Positions 1 through 14,700 of a stretch of 64,000 bases of DNA are shown here, piece by piece. Within the stretch, counting starts at the first letter, position 1, and every line of letters starts with the position of its first letter. A program made the position numbers and the translations under genes. This DNA comes from Hedera helix. Lineage: Eukaryota > Streptophyta > Magnoliopsida > Apiales > Araliaceae. Where the stretch lies: assembly GCA_947179155.2 (NCBI GenBank), contig OX359275.1, positions 39,483,898 to 39,547,897 of the forward strand, written 5' to 3'. The notes beneath the pieces are model-generated. The model saw only the letters and a program-made list of their open reading frames with translations, had not been told where the DNA came from and did not search any database.

Positions 1-2376
1 TTATTTTGTCGGACAATATTCGCTTTGTCGGGGAATATTCGTTTGGTCGGGGAATATTCGTGCCGTACGACGGCGCCGAAATAATAAATTATTGGTGGAC
101 CCCACAACGGAATATTTGTCGGATATAGAAAACGACAGAAGTAACCTTTTTAAATAAAAATAGTCAACGGAACTGTTAAAATACCGGTGATAAAAGAATA
201 GTAGCATACGGTAGTTTATGGTATTTTCTGTAGCACACGGTACTCTACAGTAACACACGGTATTGCATAGTGTCTCATATTATTGGTCTGATAATTGACA
301 CCGTAACTGTTACGCATCATTTCATCGATAATTGTCACTGCATAATATTTTATATTATCAATTCAATAATTGTTGTTACACAGTATTTTGCATTATTGAT
401 TTAATAATTGTCATTACACTGTATTTTATATCATTGAGTCAATAATTGTTGTTGCACTGTTTTTAAAATTATTGAACCTAATAATTGTCACAGTAACATA
501 TGCACAGTAATTCACAGTATTGAATCAATAATTGTCATTACACAGTAACGTATGCTTTATTTTACATTATTGTTATCTCTATTATGATGTTATTTAAACA
601 GTTGTATTTCATTAATTTATTGACTTGATATCTAAGAGCTAACTATACTGTATTTATAACAATTAGTCATAATAATTGAATTGATAAAGTTATTTGTTTA
701 TAATATAAAGTTAGGTGATTATTAGGTGATATGAAATGAATGGTGTAGATTAAAGTGTGAATTATTGTCGAATAATTAAATTGATTTGTTTATAATATAA
801 AGTTAGGTGATTATTAGGTGATATGAAATGAATGGTGTAGATTAAAGATAATATAATATTTGAAATGGATGGTGTAGATTAAAAGATGATCTTTAAATGA
901 ATGGTTTAGATTAAATGAATGATAAGATTTTTGGCTATAAATAGAAGCCTTAACTTAAGGATTTTTTATAAACTTCCTTACTTGTTCTTTCTTTCTCTCT
1001 CTAAATACTTCTTGTGAAAGTTCTCTCTAAGTGTGCTTAAGTCATCTTGAGTATTTGTGAAGATCTATAAGTATACGTGTACTGTTCAAGTTAATCAACC
1101 TCATTTAAATCAATATCCAGTCACGTGTTACGGTAAGGGATACCATCTTTTTCATCTTCTATTATTAAAACTTACTACGGTAAGGGATACCATCTTTTTC
1201 ATCTTCCATTATTCAAACATACTATGGTAAGGGATTATCATTATTTGATTCTCGATAATAATATTGTTTCTTCCTTACTCATAAGACGTGCCTTTTATTT
1301 CCATGTATTAAATTGTGGGAATAACCTTACGGAGCGGATTGCCGCCTGTTGGTGAATAACCTTTCGTATTCATTCATTATTAATCTCTGAGAATAACCTT
1401 ACGGAGCGGATTGCCGCCTGTTTGGTGAATAACTCTTTGTACTCAAATTCTATTAAATTGTGGGAATAACCTTACGGAGCGGATTGCCGCCTGTTTGGTG
1501 AATAACTCTTTGTACTCAAATTCTATTAAATTGTGGGAATAACCTTACGGAGCGGATTGCCGCCTGTTGGTGAATAACCTTTTGTATTAATTTCCTTCAC
1601 CTTTTGTTAATCAAACCTGCTACGGTAAGGGATATTATTTTCTTTCATACTCCTAAATCAAAATTTATTATGGAACTATTGCTTCTATAATTCCTGAAAA
1701 TATTATATGTTCCATAATGGTTGAACTTCATTATTTCAACTGAACCTTCCTATTTACGTGAACCTTTCTATTGAATTGTAACCGTTATTCTGAACTGTGG
1801 ATCTTGAATATCATTTTTAAATTTCACTCCACATCATGTTGACAATTTGGACATTATTTGAATCTGTACAAAGTAAACTTCCGATACTTATTGTTATCAT
1901 ATTTCTTCTGTTCATCATTTATATCATTCTAATCATCCAAAAATCAAGCTGTTGTGAATATCTGTGACCGGGGGCACAGATGTGATATATTTGTTGAACA
2001 GATGATAGGTTAAAGGCGATATAATAGGTTAAAGGCGATACATCTGTTCGGTGTCTTTTATGGCACGTGGTGAATGTTCTCTTTGGCCCGTAGTGCAAAG
2101 ATGAACTGTTGTTTGGTATGATTATGACCAAAGGCTGAATCTGGTATAATCATGACCGTTGGTGTTATATTGAATGTCTTTGGCCCGTAGTGCAAAGATG
2201 AACTATTGATCTGCATGATTATGATCAGGAACTGTGAATTTGTATTATCTTGACTAATGATATTTCAGATGATAAAAGTTGATGATGTTTTTCCTAAAAA
2301 GAGAACCGATTGGACATTATAGTCTGCATTATTCTTCTAATAGATTACTCATTCCGCTGCTATTATTGATCTGAAC
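1..2376 (+). mobile_element. LTR E, left part (type 1 LTR, interrupted by element A)
   Basis: This is LTR sequence of the Tekay-like family in the TGTAAGACC-to-GTCACA orientation. Base 1 corresponds to LTR base 121 when aligned with the right LTR of C (base 50108), so about 120 bp lie outside the window. It carries the type 1 promoter module with TATAAATA at 936-943, and an array of four GAATAACC-bounded repeat units at 1319-1579. It stops at 2376, where element A begins; the last five bases TGAAC are repeated at 21143-21147, where LTR E resumes. Whether E is a solo LTR or the 3' LTR of an element to the left cannot be seen here. Confidence 0.9.
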
Positions 2377-5300
2377 TGTGACGCCCCCAAATCTAGGCCC
2401 ACACAGCCCAAACTTGAGTCGTCAAAAGACTACAACAAAATTATTACAATGAAATACAACGTACAACAATACAGTGGATAATACAACACAACTAAGTCTT
2501 CATTATTATTGCCACACTATTTTATAACACGTGAAGACTATGATAGCTATCCCCGCACTCTCACTCCATTCCCCGGCTAGACCCCGTTACGTTCTCAGCT
2601 CCTGTTGAAAAACAATGGAACGAAAAGAAAGGGTGAGCTCAAATAGCCCAGTAAGAAATATCATGACTAAGATAATGACGAATAAATTATCATTAGCCTT
2701 CAACAGTTGAGTTCTTGATAGAATACAATAGACTACAAGGTTTATATCAAAAACTGTAGTTAAATTCTTAAACAATGTTCAGATCAATAATAGCAGCGGA
2801 ATGAACAATCTATTAGAAGAATAATGCAGACTATAATGTCCACTCGCTTCTCTTTTTAGTAAAAATATCATCAACTTTTATCATCTGAAATACCATTAGT
2901 CAAGATAATACAACTTCACAGTTCCTGGTCATAATCATGCAGATCAACAGTTCGTCTTTGCACTACGGGCCAAAGACATTCAATATAACACCAACGGTCA
3001 TGATTATACCAGATTCAGCCTTTGGTCATAATCATACCAACCAACAGTTCATTTTTGCACTACGGGCCAAAGAGAACATTCACCACGTGTCATAAAAGAC
3101 ACCGAACAGATGTATCGCCTTTAACCTAGTATATCGCCTTTAACCTATCATCTGTTCAACAATTATATCACATCTGTGCCCCCGGCCACAGATATTCACA
3201 ACAGCTTGATTCTTGATGATTAATACAAATAACAGTGATACAAATGATGAACAGAAGAACAGGATAAACAATAAGTATCGGAAGTTTACTTTGTGCAGAT
3301 TCAAATAATGTCCAAATTGCCAACATGATGTGGAGTGAAATTTAAAAATGATATTCAAGATCCACAGTTCAGAATAACGATTACAGTTCAATAGAAATGT
3401 TCAGAAAATAGGAAGGTTCAGTTGAACTAATGAAATTCAACTATTATGGAACATATAATATTTTCAGGAATTATAGAAGCAATAGTTCCATAATAAGTTT
3501 CGATTTAGGTGTATGGAAGAAAATAATATCCCTTACCGTAGCAGGTTTGATTAACAAAAGGTGAAGGGAATTAATATCCCTTACCATAGTAAGTTTGAAT
3601 AATGGAAGATGAAAAAGATGGTATCCCTTATGAGTATAAAGGAAAATGATATCACTTACGAATATGGAATAAAAGTGTCATGTGATAATTCGTGTAGACA
3701 AATTATTTCCACACGAGACAAATAAAAAGGGTTATTCACCAACAGGCGATAATCCGCACCGTAAGGTTATTCCCATCAATTTGAATACGAATAGTTATTC
3801 ACCAAACAGGCGTAATCCGCACCGTATGGTTATTCCCACAATTTAATAGAATTTGAACACGAAGAGTTATTCACCAAACAGGCGATAATCCGCACCGTAA
3901 GGTTATTCTCAAAGATTAATAAGGAATGAATACAAAAGGTTATTCACCAACAGGCGGTAAACCGCGCCGTAAGGTTATTCCCACAATTTAATACATGGAA
4001 ATAAATGGCACAAGAAAGAAACGATATTATTTTCGAGAATCAAAGAATGATAATCCCTTCAAGTAAGAAAGAAAATAATATCCATTTATGATGATGAAAA
4101 GAGTGATACCCCTTACCTTAATACGTGACTGGATATTGATTTAAATGAGGTTGATCAACCTATATTTTTATAATAAAATTAGTAATTATCACATATAAAT
4201 TTCAAAGTGTATGATAACTCGTATAATATGAATTATCAAAATTATATATATTTAACATAATTTTTGTAGTATAATATAACTACTTTAAAATAGTTTTTAA
4301 AATAATATTCTAAAATAAATCTTCCAAAGAAAGCTTTTAAAAATGAATCTTCTCAAAGAAGAGTCTTCTAAAGGAAGATTTGTGAATACCGTGAAAAATA
4401 GGAATTTATAAAATTACTACTCTTTAATAAAAGACTTACTTGAAAATTTTCTGCACTCCTTTTGGCTTTCAAACTCTCAAAATAGCCTTACTATTCTCAG
4501 AGAAAACTCATAAAATTCTTATAGAAAAATTTTATGTTTTAGGTGTGATTTTTCTATTCAGTTGAGCAAGCTATTTATAGGAGAAAATTTTCACTATGCG
4601 TGGTAGGTGGCAGCAGGCGTGATACACGCCTGCCTCATTCTTTCTAAATTGGCAGCAGTCGGCTGCCAACCTTCCAGCTCAATTCTCACATTTTAATTTT
4701 CATGTGGGCCCCACATGGGTCCCACATGTTACTATTCACGTTACTATTCACGTTACTATTCCAAATAGTAAAATTTATTATTTTTTTTTAAATTTAATTA
4801 TTCTTCCTGTGAGTCCAACATATAAAATAAAATAATGTTACAACAATAATTCAACAATAATATAAGAAACACGTTACATATTTTTATTAATTTAATAATA
4901 TAAATTATAGTGTATTTGCTACAGTGACAATTATCAGGTTTAATAATTTTAAACTACAGTGCACCAACAATTATTGACTCGATGATATGAAATACAGTGT
5001 AATGACAATTATTGAATCAATAATGCAAAATACTGTGTAGCAACAATAATTGAATTGATAATATAAAATATTATGCAGTGACAATTATTGATGAAATGAT
5101 GCGTAACAGTTACGGTGTCAATTATCAGACCAATAATATGAGACACTGTGCAATACCGTGTGCTACTGTAGAGTACCGTGTGCTACAGAAAATACCATAA
5201 ATTACCGTATGCTACTATTCTTTTATCGCCGGTATTTTAACAGTTAACACCGTTGACTATTTTTATTTAAAAAGGTTACTTCTGTCGTTTTCTATATCCG

Positions 5301-5516
5301 ACAAATATTCCGTTGTGGGGTCCACAAATAATTTGTTATTTCGGCGCCGTCGTACGACCCGAATATTCCCCGACAAAACGAATATTCCCCGACAAAATAA
5401 AATTTGCACATAACATCCTTAACTTTCAATTTCGTCAATTTAACCATTTACTGTTTCATGAAAAATTTATATGAAGAAAAATTGAATTTTGTATTTCATA
5501 AATTCGGGGTCTTACA
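2377..5516 (-). repeat. 3' LTR of element A (type 2, 3140 bp)
   Basis: On the plus strand it reads TGTGACGCCCCC at the left end and GGGGTCTTACA at the right, the inverted termini of the family. It contains four degenerate GAATAACC-bounded units on the minus strand (3729-3980). The type 2 promoter module spans roughly 4160-4950, with TATAAATAG in minus orientation near 4570. The stop codon of pol (5512-5514) lies inside this LTR. Confidence 0.92.
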
Positions 5517-8500
5517 ACCTCCCCTCCTTATGAAATTTCGTCCCCGAAATTGACGTACCTGGCATTTCGAAGAGGTATGGATACCTAGACTTCATTTCAG
5601 ATTCTAGCTCCCAGGTCATTTCCTCAATATCTTGGTTCCTCCATAAAACCTTAACTTGAGGTATAACCTTTGAGCGTAAGATCTGCTCCTTCTTATCTAG
5701 GATCTTAACAGGTACCTCCTCATACGTTAAATCTTCTGCTATAACGTCTGGTTCTAACTCAATGACGTGGTTTGGGTCCTTCACATATTTACGTAACATA
5801 GATATGTGAAAAACGTTATGGATGCGAGACATACTTGGTGGTAGGGCTAGTCTGTAGGCTACGGATCCTACTCGATCGAGGATTTCAAATGGGCCAATAA
5901 ATCGAGGGTTGAGCTTTCCTCTCTTTCCGAATCTCGTAACCCCTTTCCATGGAGAAACACGTAAGAATACATGATCTCCGACGTTGAATCTCTCATCTCT
6001 CCGATGAAGATCGGCATAACTCTTTTGTCGTTCTTGTGCTGTCTGTATTCGTTGTCGGATCATTTGGATCTTTTCGGTCGTTAAGCGTACCAACTCGGGT
6101 CCCAACAGTTTTGCTTCTCCTACCTCATTCCAACATACTGGAGAGCGACACTTGCGTCCATATAAAGCCTCGAATGGAGCCATACCTATACTTGCTTGGT
6201 AACTGTTGTTGTAGGAAAATTCCACCAATGGCAAGTACTTATCCCAACTTCCTTTGAAATCTAGTACGCAAAGTCTCAAAAGATCTTCGAGGGTCTGGAT
6301 CGTCCTTTCCGATTGTCCGTCCGTTTGAGGATGGTATGCAGAACTAAAACGTAGTTCAGTGCCCATAGCTTTTTGTAGACTGATCCAAAAGCGTGAAGTG
6401 AATCTAGGATCTCGATCAGAAACTATGGAAACTGGCATGCCATGCAATCTCACGATCTCATTTATGTACATACCGGCAAGACGTTCAAGTGAAAAGTTTT
6501 CTCGTATAGGCAAGAAATGAGCGGATTTGGTCAATCTATCTACGATGACCCAAATTGCATCTAAGCCTTGAGAAACTTTGGGAAGACCCGTCACGAAATC
6601 CATATTGATGTGTTCCCACTTCCATTCGGGAACCTCAAGTGGTTGTAAAGGACCCTTAGGTACTTGATGCTCTGCCTTGACACGTTGACAAGTTAAGCAC
6701 CTTGAGATAAACTCTGCAATCTCCCTTTTCATATTGTTCCACCAAAATGTATGTCGAAGATCTCGATACATCTTGGTACCTCCTGGGTGGATTGCAAATG
6801 GCGTGTTGTGTGCCTCCATCATGATTTTATGCTTTAATTCAGGATCGTTAGGAACACAGAGTCGAGAGTTGACTCGAAGTATTCCTTTCTCGTCGATTCT
6901 TGCTTCGGGAATGGTACCTTCTTGTACTTTCTTTATCATGTTTATCAGTTCCGGATCGGTAGCTTGAGCAGCTTTAATTTTATCGATTAAAGCTGGTTCT
7001 ACTTGCACGTGAGCAATCTTCGAGTGGGTCCCTGGTGTCTTTAGCTCCATCTCCATCTTTTGCAAGTCGTACAAAATACGTTTTTGTGTTGTCAGCAGTG
7101 CACTTGTACTCGCATAAGATTTTCTGCTCAAAGCGTCAGCTACAACGTTCGCCTTTCCCGGGTGATACTGGATTGTGTGATCATAATCCTTCAACAGCTC
7201 AAGCCAACGTCGTTGTCGCATGTTGAGTTCCTTCTGGGTGAAGAAATACTTGAGACTTTTATGATCCGTATAGATATCCACTTTCTCTCCGTACAAGTAG
7301 TGTCTCCAGATCTTCAACGCGAAAACGACTGCTGCCAACTCTAGATCATGAGTAGGGTAATTTTTCTCATAATCTTTGAGTTGTCGAGAGGCATAGGCTA
7401 TAACCTTTCCATGTTGCATAAGGACACAGCCTAGACCTTTGCCTGAAGCATCGCTGTATATGACAAATTCTCCCGATCCTGATGGAATGGTCAGAACAGG
7501 AGCTGAAACAAGTCTCCTCTTAAGCTCTTGAAAACTTTTCTCGCATTGCTCGCTCCATATGAATTTTGTGCTTTTCCGAGTAAGCTGAGTTAATGGAGTG
7601 GCGATTCGAGAAAATCCTTCTACGAATCTCCGATAATAACCAGCTAGGCCCAGAAAACTTCGGACTTCGGTTACTGTCTTGGGTTGTTCCCAATTTAGTA
7701 CCGTTTCAATCTTCGCAGGATCGACTGATATTCCTTGACTAGAAATCACATGCCCAAGAAACGTGACCTCCTCAAGCCAGAACTCACATTTCTTCAACTT
7801 GGCATATAATTTGTTCTCACGGAGCTTTTGGAGTATCAATCTCAGGTGTTGTTCATGATCCTCATGATTTTTGGAGTATATGAGGATGTCATCAATAAAG
7901 ACAACCACAAAATGATCCAAATATTCCTTGAATATACGGTTCATCATGTCCATGAAAGCTGCAGGAGCATTGGTTAGTCCAAAAGGCATGACTAAAAACT
8001 CATAATGCCCATAACGAGTTCTGAAAGCAGTCTTTGGAATGTCCTCAGCTTTAACCTTTAACTGATGATATCCAGAACGGAGATCAATCTTTGAGAAATG
8101 TTGAGCACCTTGTAATTGATCAAACATGTCATCAATTCGAGGTAACGGATACCTGTTTTTGATGGTGACATGGTTCAATTCTCGGTAGTCAATGCACAAT
8201 CTCATACTCCCGTCTTTCTTCTTCACAAATAGAACAGGAGCACCCCAAGGTGATGCACTCGGACGAATGAAACCAGTATCCAACAATTCCTGTAGTTGGA
8301 CTTTTAACTCTTGAAGTTCAATGGGAGCCATTCGGTATGGAGTTTTGGAAATGGGCTTGGTACCAGGTTCAAGATCAATACAAAATTCAATTTCACGGTT
8401 TGGGGGTAAACCAGGAAGTTCCTCCGGAAAAACGTCAGGAAACTCATTAACAATGGGAATATCATTCAAGTTTGACGTATTTTTGTTCAAATCAGTGACA

Positions 8501-10143
8501 TGAGCTAAAAAGGCTTGACATCCGTTTTTCAATAAACGAATGGCTTTATGGCTAGAAATAACAGTTATAGATTTCAATGGTTTAGTTGCTTGAATTTGCA
8601 TGACAGGTTGATTAGGAATATGAAAACTAATAATCTTATGAAAACAATCAATTTTAGCATGATGGGTAGTCAACCAATCAATTCCTAAAATCACATCAAA
8701 TTCATGCATCTCCAAAGAAATAAGGTCAACAGGTAATGTGAGGTTGTTGATTTGAACTTGGCAAGATTTATAGACAGTAGATGTAATGGTCATTTCTCCT
8801 AATGGGGTTTCAACTGATAAGTCAAAGTCCAAATTTTCAGGAGTTAAGTTTAAACGCTGAGCACATGCAGGTGAGATAAAAGAATGGGTAGAACCAGTAT
8901 CTAACAAAGCGTAGACTTCACGAGAATTTATGAATAGCTTACCGGTTATCACCTCGTTCGAGTTTCGTGCCATTTGGGATGTCACAACAAAAGCTCTCCC
9001 TTGAACTACAGATTTTCCCTTATCCGCGCTAGCTTTTGGTATCATCACTGCAGCTGGACTTGATTTTGTGGCAGGACAAAACCGCGCAAGATGACCCTAT
9101 TTCCCACAACTGTAGCACTTTTTGGACTGCAGTGTACAGTTTGGGCTGATGTGACCTTCCTGACCACACCTATAGCATCTCACTGGTGGTCGATCTTCTC
9201 CCCTTGAAACTGGGGTCGGTGCTGGTGCTGGTACTGGTGCCCTTCCATAATTATTATGGAATCTCTTTCTTTTGAAATTGTTCCCACTGGATTCTCCTCT
9301 TCTGTTATTTGATGTGGAATTACCACCGAAGTGTTGGTTACCTCCTCGATGGTTCTCGTTCCTGTGGTTGTTATCATTTCTCTGATCATTGACTCTTGGC
9401 TGTAATTTTTCATCTGTTTGCTCCACCCTTTGAGCCCTATCAACAACATCTGAATACAAACTAAATTTATGAGAGCTAAGTTGTTGACGGATTTCGAATC
9501 TTAGACCACGTAAGAACATCCGACTCATCCGTGCTTCGTCATCTACTAGATGAGTCGCAAAACGAGACAGTTCAGCAAACTTAGCTTCATATTGAGAAAC
9601 TGTCATGTTTCCCTGCTCCAGCTTAATGAATTCCACTTCCTTCATATGGCGGATGCTTTCTGGGAAGTACTTTTCATTAAATAGCTCTTGGAATTCTGTC
9701 CAAGACATCTCAAGTGCTGAAGGGTGGATACGTTTTACCGCTTCCCACCAGTGATCCGCCTCACCTCGAAACATAAAGGTAGCAAAGGGCACCTTCTGAT
9801 CATCAGCGCATTGTAGGACATCAAGTATTTTTGTCGTCTGCTTCAGCCATGCCTCCGCTTTGAGTGGGTCAGGCTTCCCGTGGAATTCAGGTGGTCCCAA
9901 TTCTTTAAATTGCTTGACAGTGATCATCCTCAAATTACCAGCGTTTCTACCGTTATTGTTAACTGGATTTCCTCTTGCCTGATTCTGCATGAACTGCATG
10001 AAATTCCTAAAGAATCCATCATTCATCATGTTATCAGGAATATTATTTCCTGAGTTGGCAGGAGGATTGTTTGTGGCTTCTTGATTTTCGGCTACATTCG
10101 CTTCGGGTATTTCGTAGTTAACCTCTTGATTTTCAGATGCCAT
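5512..10143 (-). pseudogene. gag-pol of element A, broken by one amber codon
   Basis: This is the polyprotein frame of element A on the minus strand, with the same domain order as the intact copy in C: gag capsid, two CCHC zinc knuckles, aspartic protease, reverse transcriptase, RNase H, integrase and chromodomain. The gag part starts at ATG 10143 and runs 348 codons to a TAG at 9097-9099. In element C the matching codon is GAG (Glu) inside the second knuckle CYSCGKEGHLARFC, so the change is a single G-to-T. Downstream the same frame is open from 9096 to the stop at 5512-5514, with protease DTG, RT FIDD, RNase H and the D,D35E integrase motif all present. The products would be a Gag lacking most of its second knuckle and a Pol with no start of its own. 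Amber readthrough is possible but unsupported, because C has one continuous frame. Confidence 0.92.
5517..5528 (-). other. Polypurine tract of element A
   Basis: The minus strand reads AGGAGGGGAGGT directly next to the 3' LTR. This is the expected primer position for plus-strand synthesis. The tract overlaps the last codons of pol. Confidence 0.85.
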
Positions 10144-10329
10144 ACTAAACTGTGGTCACAAAATAAATGTTAGTTCAAATAAACTAACTCATCACTTCAT
10201 GTCCCTATATTCAAATCAACTCATTAGATAATAAAATCTAATTTAGGTAGGACACACTAGTGACTGATTCTATTCGTCTCTCCCCTCCTAGTTCTAACCC
10301 CAGATCTCCATTAAAGACCATATCCCTAA

Positions 10330-10341
10330 GCTCTGATGCCA
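10330..10341 (-). other. Primer-binding site of element A (initiator tRNA-Met type)
   Basis: The minus strand reads TGGCATCAGAGC two bases inside the 5' LTR. It matches the usual plant initiator tRNA-Met PBS, TGGTATCAGAGC, with one difference. Confidence 0.85.
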
Positions 10342-10343
10342 AC

Positions 10344-11740
10344 TGTGACGCCCCCAAATCTAGGCCCACACAGCCCAAACTTGAGTCGTCAAAAGACTAC
10401 AACAAAATTATTACAATGAAATACAACGTACAACAATACAGTGGATAATACAACACAACTAAGTCTTCATTATTATTGCCACACTATTTTATAACACGTG
10501 AAGACTATGATAGCTATCCCCGCACTCTCACTCCATTCCCCGGCTAGACCCCGTTACGTTCTCAGCTCCTGTTGAAAAACAATGGAACGAAAAGAAAGGG
10601 TGAGCTCAAATAGCCCAGTAAGAAATATCATGACTAAGATAATGACGAATAAATTATCATTAGCCTTCAACAGTTGAGTTCTTGATAGAATACAATAGAC
10701 TACAAGGTTTATATCAAAAACTGTAGTTAAATTCTTAAACAATGTTCAGATCAATAATAGCACCGGAATGAACAATCTATTAGAAGAATAATGCAGACTA
10801 TAATGTCCACTCGCTTCTCTTTTTAGTAAAAATATCATCAACTTTTATCATCTGAAATACCATTAGTCAAGATAATACAACTTCACAGTTCCTAGTCATA
10901 ATCATGCAGATCAACAGTTCGTCTTTGCACTACGGGCCAAAGACATTCAATATAACACCAACGGTCATGATTATACCAGATTCAGCCTTTGGTCATAATC
11001 ATACCAACCAACAGTTCATCTTTGCACTACGGGCCAAAGAGAACATTCACCACGTGTCATAAAAGACACCGAACAGATGTATCGCCTTTAACCTAGTATA
11101 TCGCCTTTAACCTATCATCTGTTCAACAATTATATCACATCTGTGCCCCCGGCCACAGATATTCACAACAGCTTGATTCTTGATGATTAATACAAATAAC
11201 AGTGATACAAATGATGAACAGAAGAACAGGATAAACAATAAGTATCGGAAGTTTACTTTGTGCAGATTCAAATAATGTCCAAATTGCCAACATGATGTGG
11301 AGTGAAATTTAAAAATGATATTCAAGATCCACAGTTCAGAATAACGATTACAGTTCAATAGAAATGTTCAGAAAAAGGGAAGGTTCAGTTGAACTAATGA
11401 AATTCAACTATTATGGAACATATAATATTTTCAGGAATTATAGAAGCAATAGTTCCATAATAAGTTTCGATTTAGGTGTATGGAAGAAAATAATATCCCT
11501 TACCGTAGCAGGTTTGATTAACAAAAGGTGAAGTGAATTAATATCCCTTACCATAGTAAGTTTGAATAATGGAAGATGAAAAAGATGGTATCCCTTATGA
11601 GTATAAAGGAAAATGATATCACTTACGAATATGGAATAAAAGTGTCATGTGATAATTCGTGTAGACAAATTATTTCCACACGAGACAAATAAAAAGGGTT
11701 ATTCACCAACAGGCGATAATCCGCACCGTAAGGTTATTCC
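10344..11740 (-). repeat. 5' LTR of element A, first part
   Basis: It starts with TGTGACGCCCCC at 10344 and is almost identical to 2377-3773. It is broken after 11740 by insertion of D. The TSD of D, ATTCC, is the last five bases here. Confidence 0.9.
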
Positions 11741-14700
11741 TGTGACGCCCCCAAATCTGGGCCCACACAGCCCAAACTTGAGTCGTCAAAAGACTACAAC
11801 AAAATTATTACAACAAAGCACAACGTACAACAATACAGTGTATAATAATACACAACTAAGTCTTCACTAGTATTGCCACACTATTTTACAAAACGTGAAG
11901 ACTATGATAACTATTCCTCGGACCCTCACTCTATTCCCCGGCTAGACCCTGTTATGTTTTCATTTCCTGTTGAAAAACAATGGAACAAAAGAAAGGGTGA
12001 GCTCAAATAGCCCAGTAAGAAATATCATGACTAAGATAATGACGAATAAATTATCATTAGCCTTCAACAGTTGAGTTCTTGATAGAATACAATAGAATAC
12101 AAGGTTTATATCAAAAACTGCAGTTAAATTCTTAAACAATGTTCAGATCAATAATAGCAGCGGAATGAGCAATCTATTAGAAGAATAATGCAGACTATAA
12201 TGTCCACTTGCTTCTCTTTTTCGTAAAAACATCATCAACTTTTATTATCTGAAATACCATTAGTCATGATAATATAAATTCACAGTTCCTGATCATAATC
12301 ATGCACATCAACATTTCATCTTTGCACTACGGGCCAAAGATATTCAATATAGCACAAACGGTCATGATTATACCAGATTCAGCCTTTGGTCATAATCATA
12401 CCAAACAACAGTTCATCTTTGCACTACGGGCCAAAGACATTCAATATAACACCAACGGTCATGATTATACCAGATTCAGCCTTTGGTCATAATCATACCA
12501 AACAACAGTTCATCTTTGCACTACGGGCCAAAGAGAACATTCACCACGTGCCATAAAAGACACCGAACAGATGTATCGCCTTTAACCTATTATATCGCCT
12601 TTAACCTATCATCTGTTCAACAAATATATCACATCTGTGCCCCCGGCCACAGATGTTCACAACAGCTTGATTCTTGAAGATTAGTTCAAATGATAGTGAG
12701 ACAATTGATGAACAGAAGAAATAGGATGAACAATAAATATCGAAAGTTTACTTTGTGCAGATTCAAATAATATCCAAATTGTCAACATGATGTGGAGTGA
12801 AATTTAAAAATGATATTCAAGATCCACAGTTTAGAATAACGGTTACAGTTCAATAGAAAGGTTCAGAAAATAGGAAGGTTCAGTTGAAATAATGAAGTTC
12901 AACTATTATGGAACATATAATATTTTCAGGAATTATAGAAGCAATAGTTCCATAATAAATTTCGATTTAGGAGTATGAAAGAAAATAATATCCCTTACCG
13001 TAGCCGGTTTGATTAACAAAAGGTGAAGGAAATTAATACAAAGGGTTATTCACCAACAGGCGGCAATCCGCTCCGTAAGGTTATTCCCACAATTTAATAG
13101 AATTTGAGTACAAAGAGTTATTCACCAAACAGGCGGCAATCCGCTCCGTAAGGTTATTCTCAGAGATTAATAATGAATGAATACGAAAGGTTATTCACCA
13201 ACAGGCGGCAATCCGCTCCGTAAGGTTATTCCCATAATTTAATAGAATTTGAGTACAAAGAGTTATTCACCAAACAGGCGGCAATCCGCTCCGTAAGGTT
13301 ATTCTCAGAGATTAATAATGAATGAATACGAAAGGTTATTCACCAACAGGCGGCAATCCGCTCCGTAAGGTTATTCCCACAATTTAATACATGGAAATAA
13401 AAGGCACGTCTTATGAGTAAGGAAGAAACAATATTATTATCGAGAATCAAATAATGATAATCCCTTACCATAGTACGTTTGAATAATGGAAGATGAAAAA
13501 GATGGTATCCCTTACCGTAGTAAGTTTTAATAATAGAAGATGAAAGAAGATGACATTCTTTACCGTAGTAAATTTAAGAGTGTGAAAAAAAATGATATTC
13601 CTTACGAGTAGTAAATTTAAGAGTATGAAAGAAAATGACATCCCTTACCGTAGTAAGTTTGAACAATAGAATATGAAAGAAGATGATATTCCTTACCTTG
13701 ATATTGTGAAACAAGTTTATAGCCGAACAAATCCTTCCTTGTTTGTAGCAGTAAGGAATCTGACTTTTGAGTCTTCTAGAGTTTTTAAAATCTCTTTATG
13801 CTTTTAAAATAATGTTACTCTCGGAAAGATAGACGACATAGACTCAAGAATCACTCAATTCGGAGTTAATATGAATGAGTTATGAATTTTCAAAACTAAG
13901 ACTGAAAATAGTGACGAAAATTAGAATAGGTTACGGTTTTTAGTATTTTAAGACATGAAGATGATTTCAGATGACTTTTCTTCCTTCTTCAAAGTTGTAG
14001 AGGACGAAAAACTGAAGAGACAGGCTTTTAATTCATTAAATTCTGACAAATAATGAATTTACTACGATTTTTCGAAAGAGTTGCTGTACATAAGAAAATT
14101 CTACTCGGGAATTCAAAGAAGAATGCAAAATATTTCAAAACTAGGAATGACTTAAGAACACTTAGAGAGAACTTACACAAAAAGTATTTAGAGAGAGAAA
14201 GAAAGAACAAGTAAGGAAGTTTATGAAAAATCCTTAAGTTAAGGCTTCTATTTATAGCCACAAATCTTATCATTCATTTAATCTAAACCATTCATTTAAA
14301 GATCATCTTTTAATCTACACCATCCATTTCAAATATTATATTATCTTTAATCTACACCATTCATTTCATATCACCTAATAATCACCTAACTTTATATTAT
14401 AAACAAATCAATTTAATTATTCAACAATAATTCACACTTTAATCTACACCATTCATTTCATATCACCTAATAATCACCTAACTTTATATTATAAACAAAT
14501 CAATTCAATTATTCAACAATAATTCACACTTTAATCTACACCATTCATTTCATATCACCTAATAATCACCTAACTTTATATTATAAACAAATAACTTTAT
14601 CAATTCAATTATTATGACTAATTGTTATAAATACAGTATAGTTAGCTCTTAGATATCAAGTCAATAAATTAATGAAATACAATTGTTTAAATAACATCAT

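Noticed and set aside
1..258. Recurrent 60-100-codon open frames inside LTRs (for example 1-258, 1919-2131, 3140-3391, 34282-34539, 52144-52356)
   Set aside because: They recur because the LTRs recur, appear on either strand, lack start context and domains, and overlap promoter or tandem-repeat DNA. They are by-products of repeat copies.
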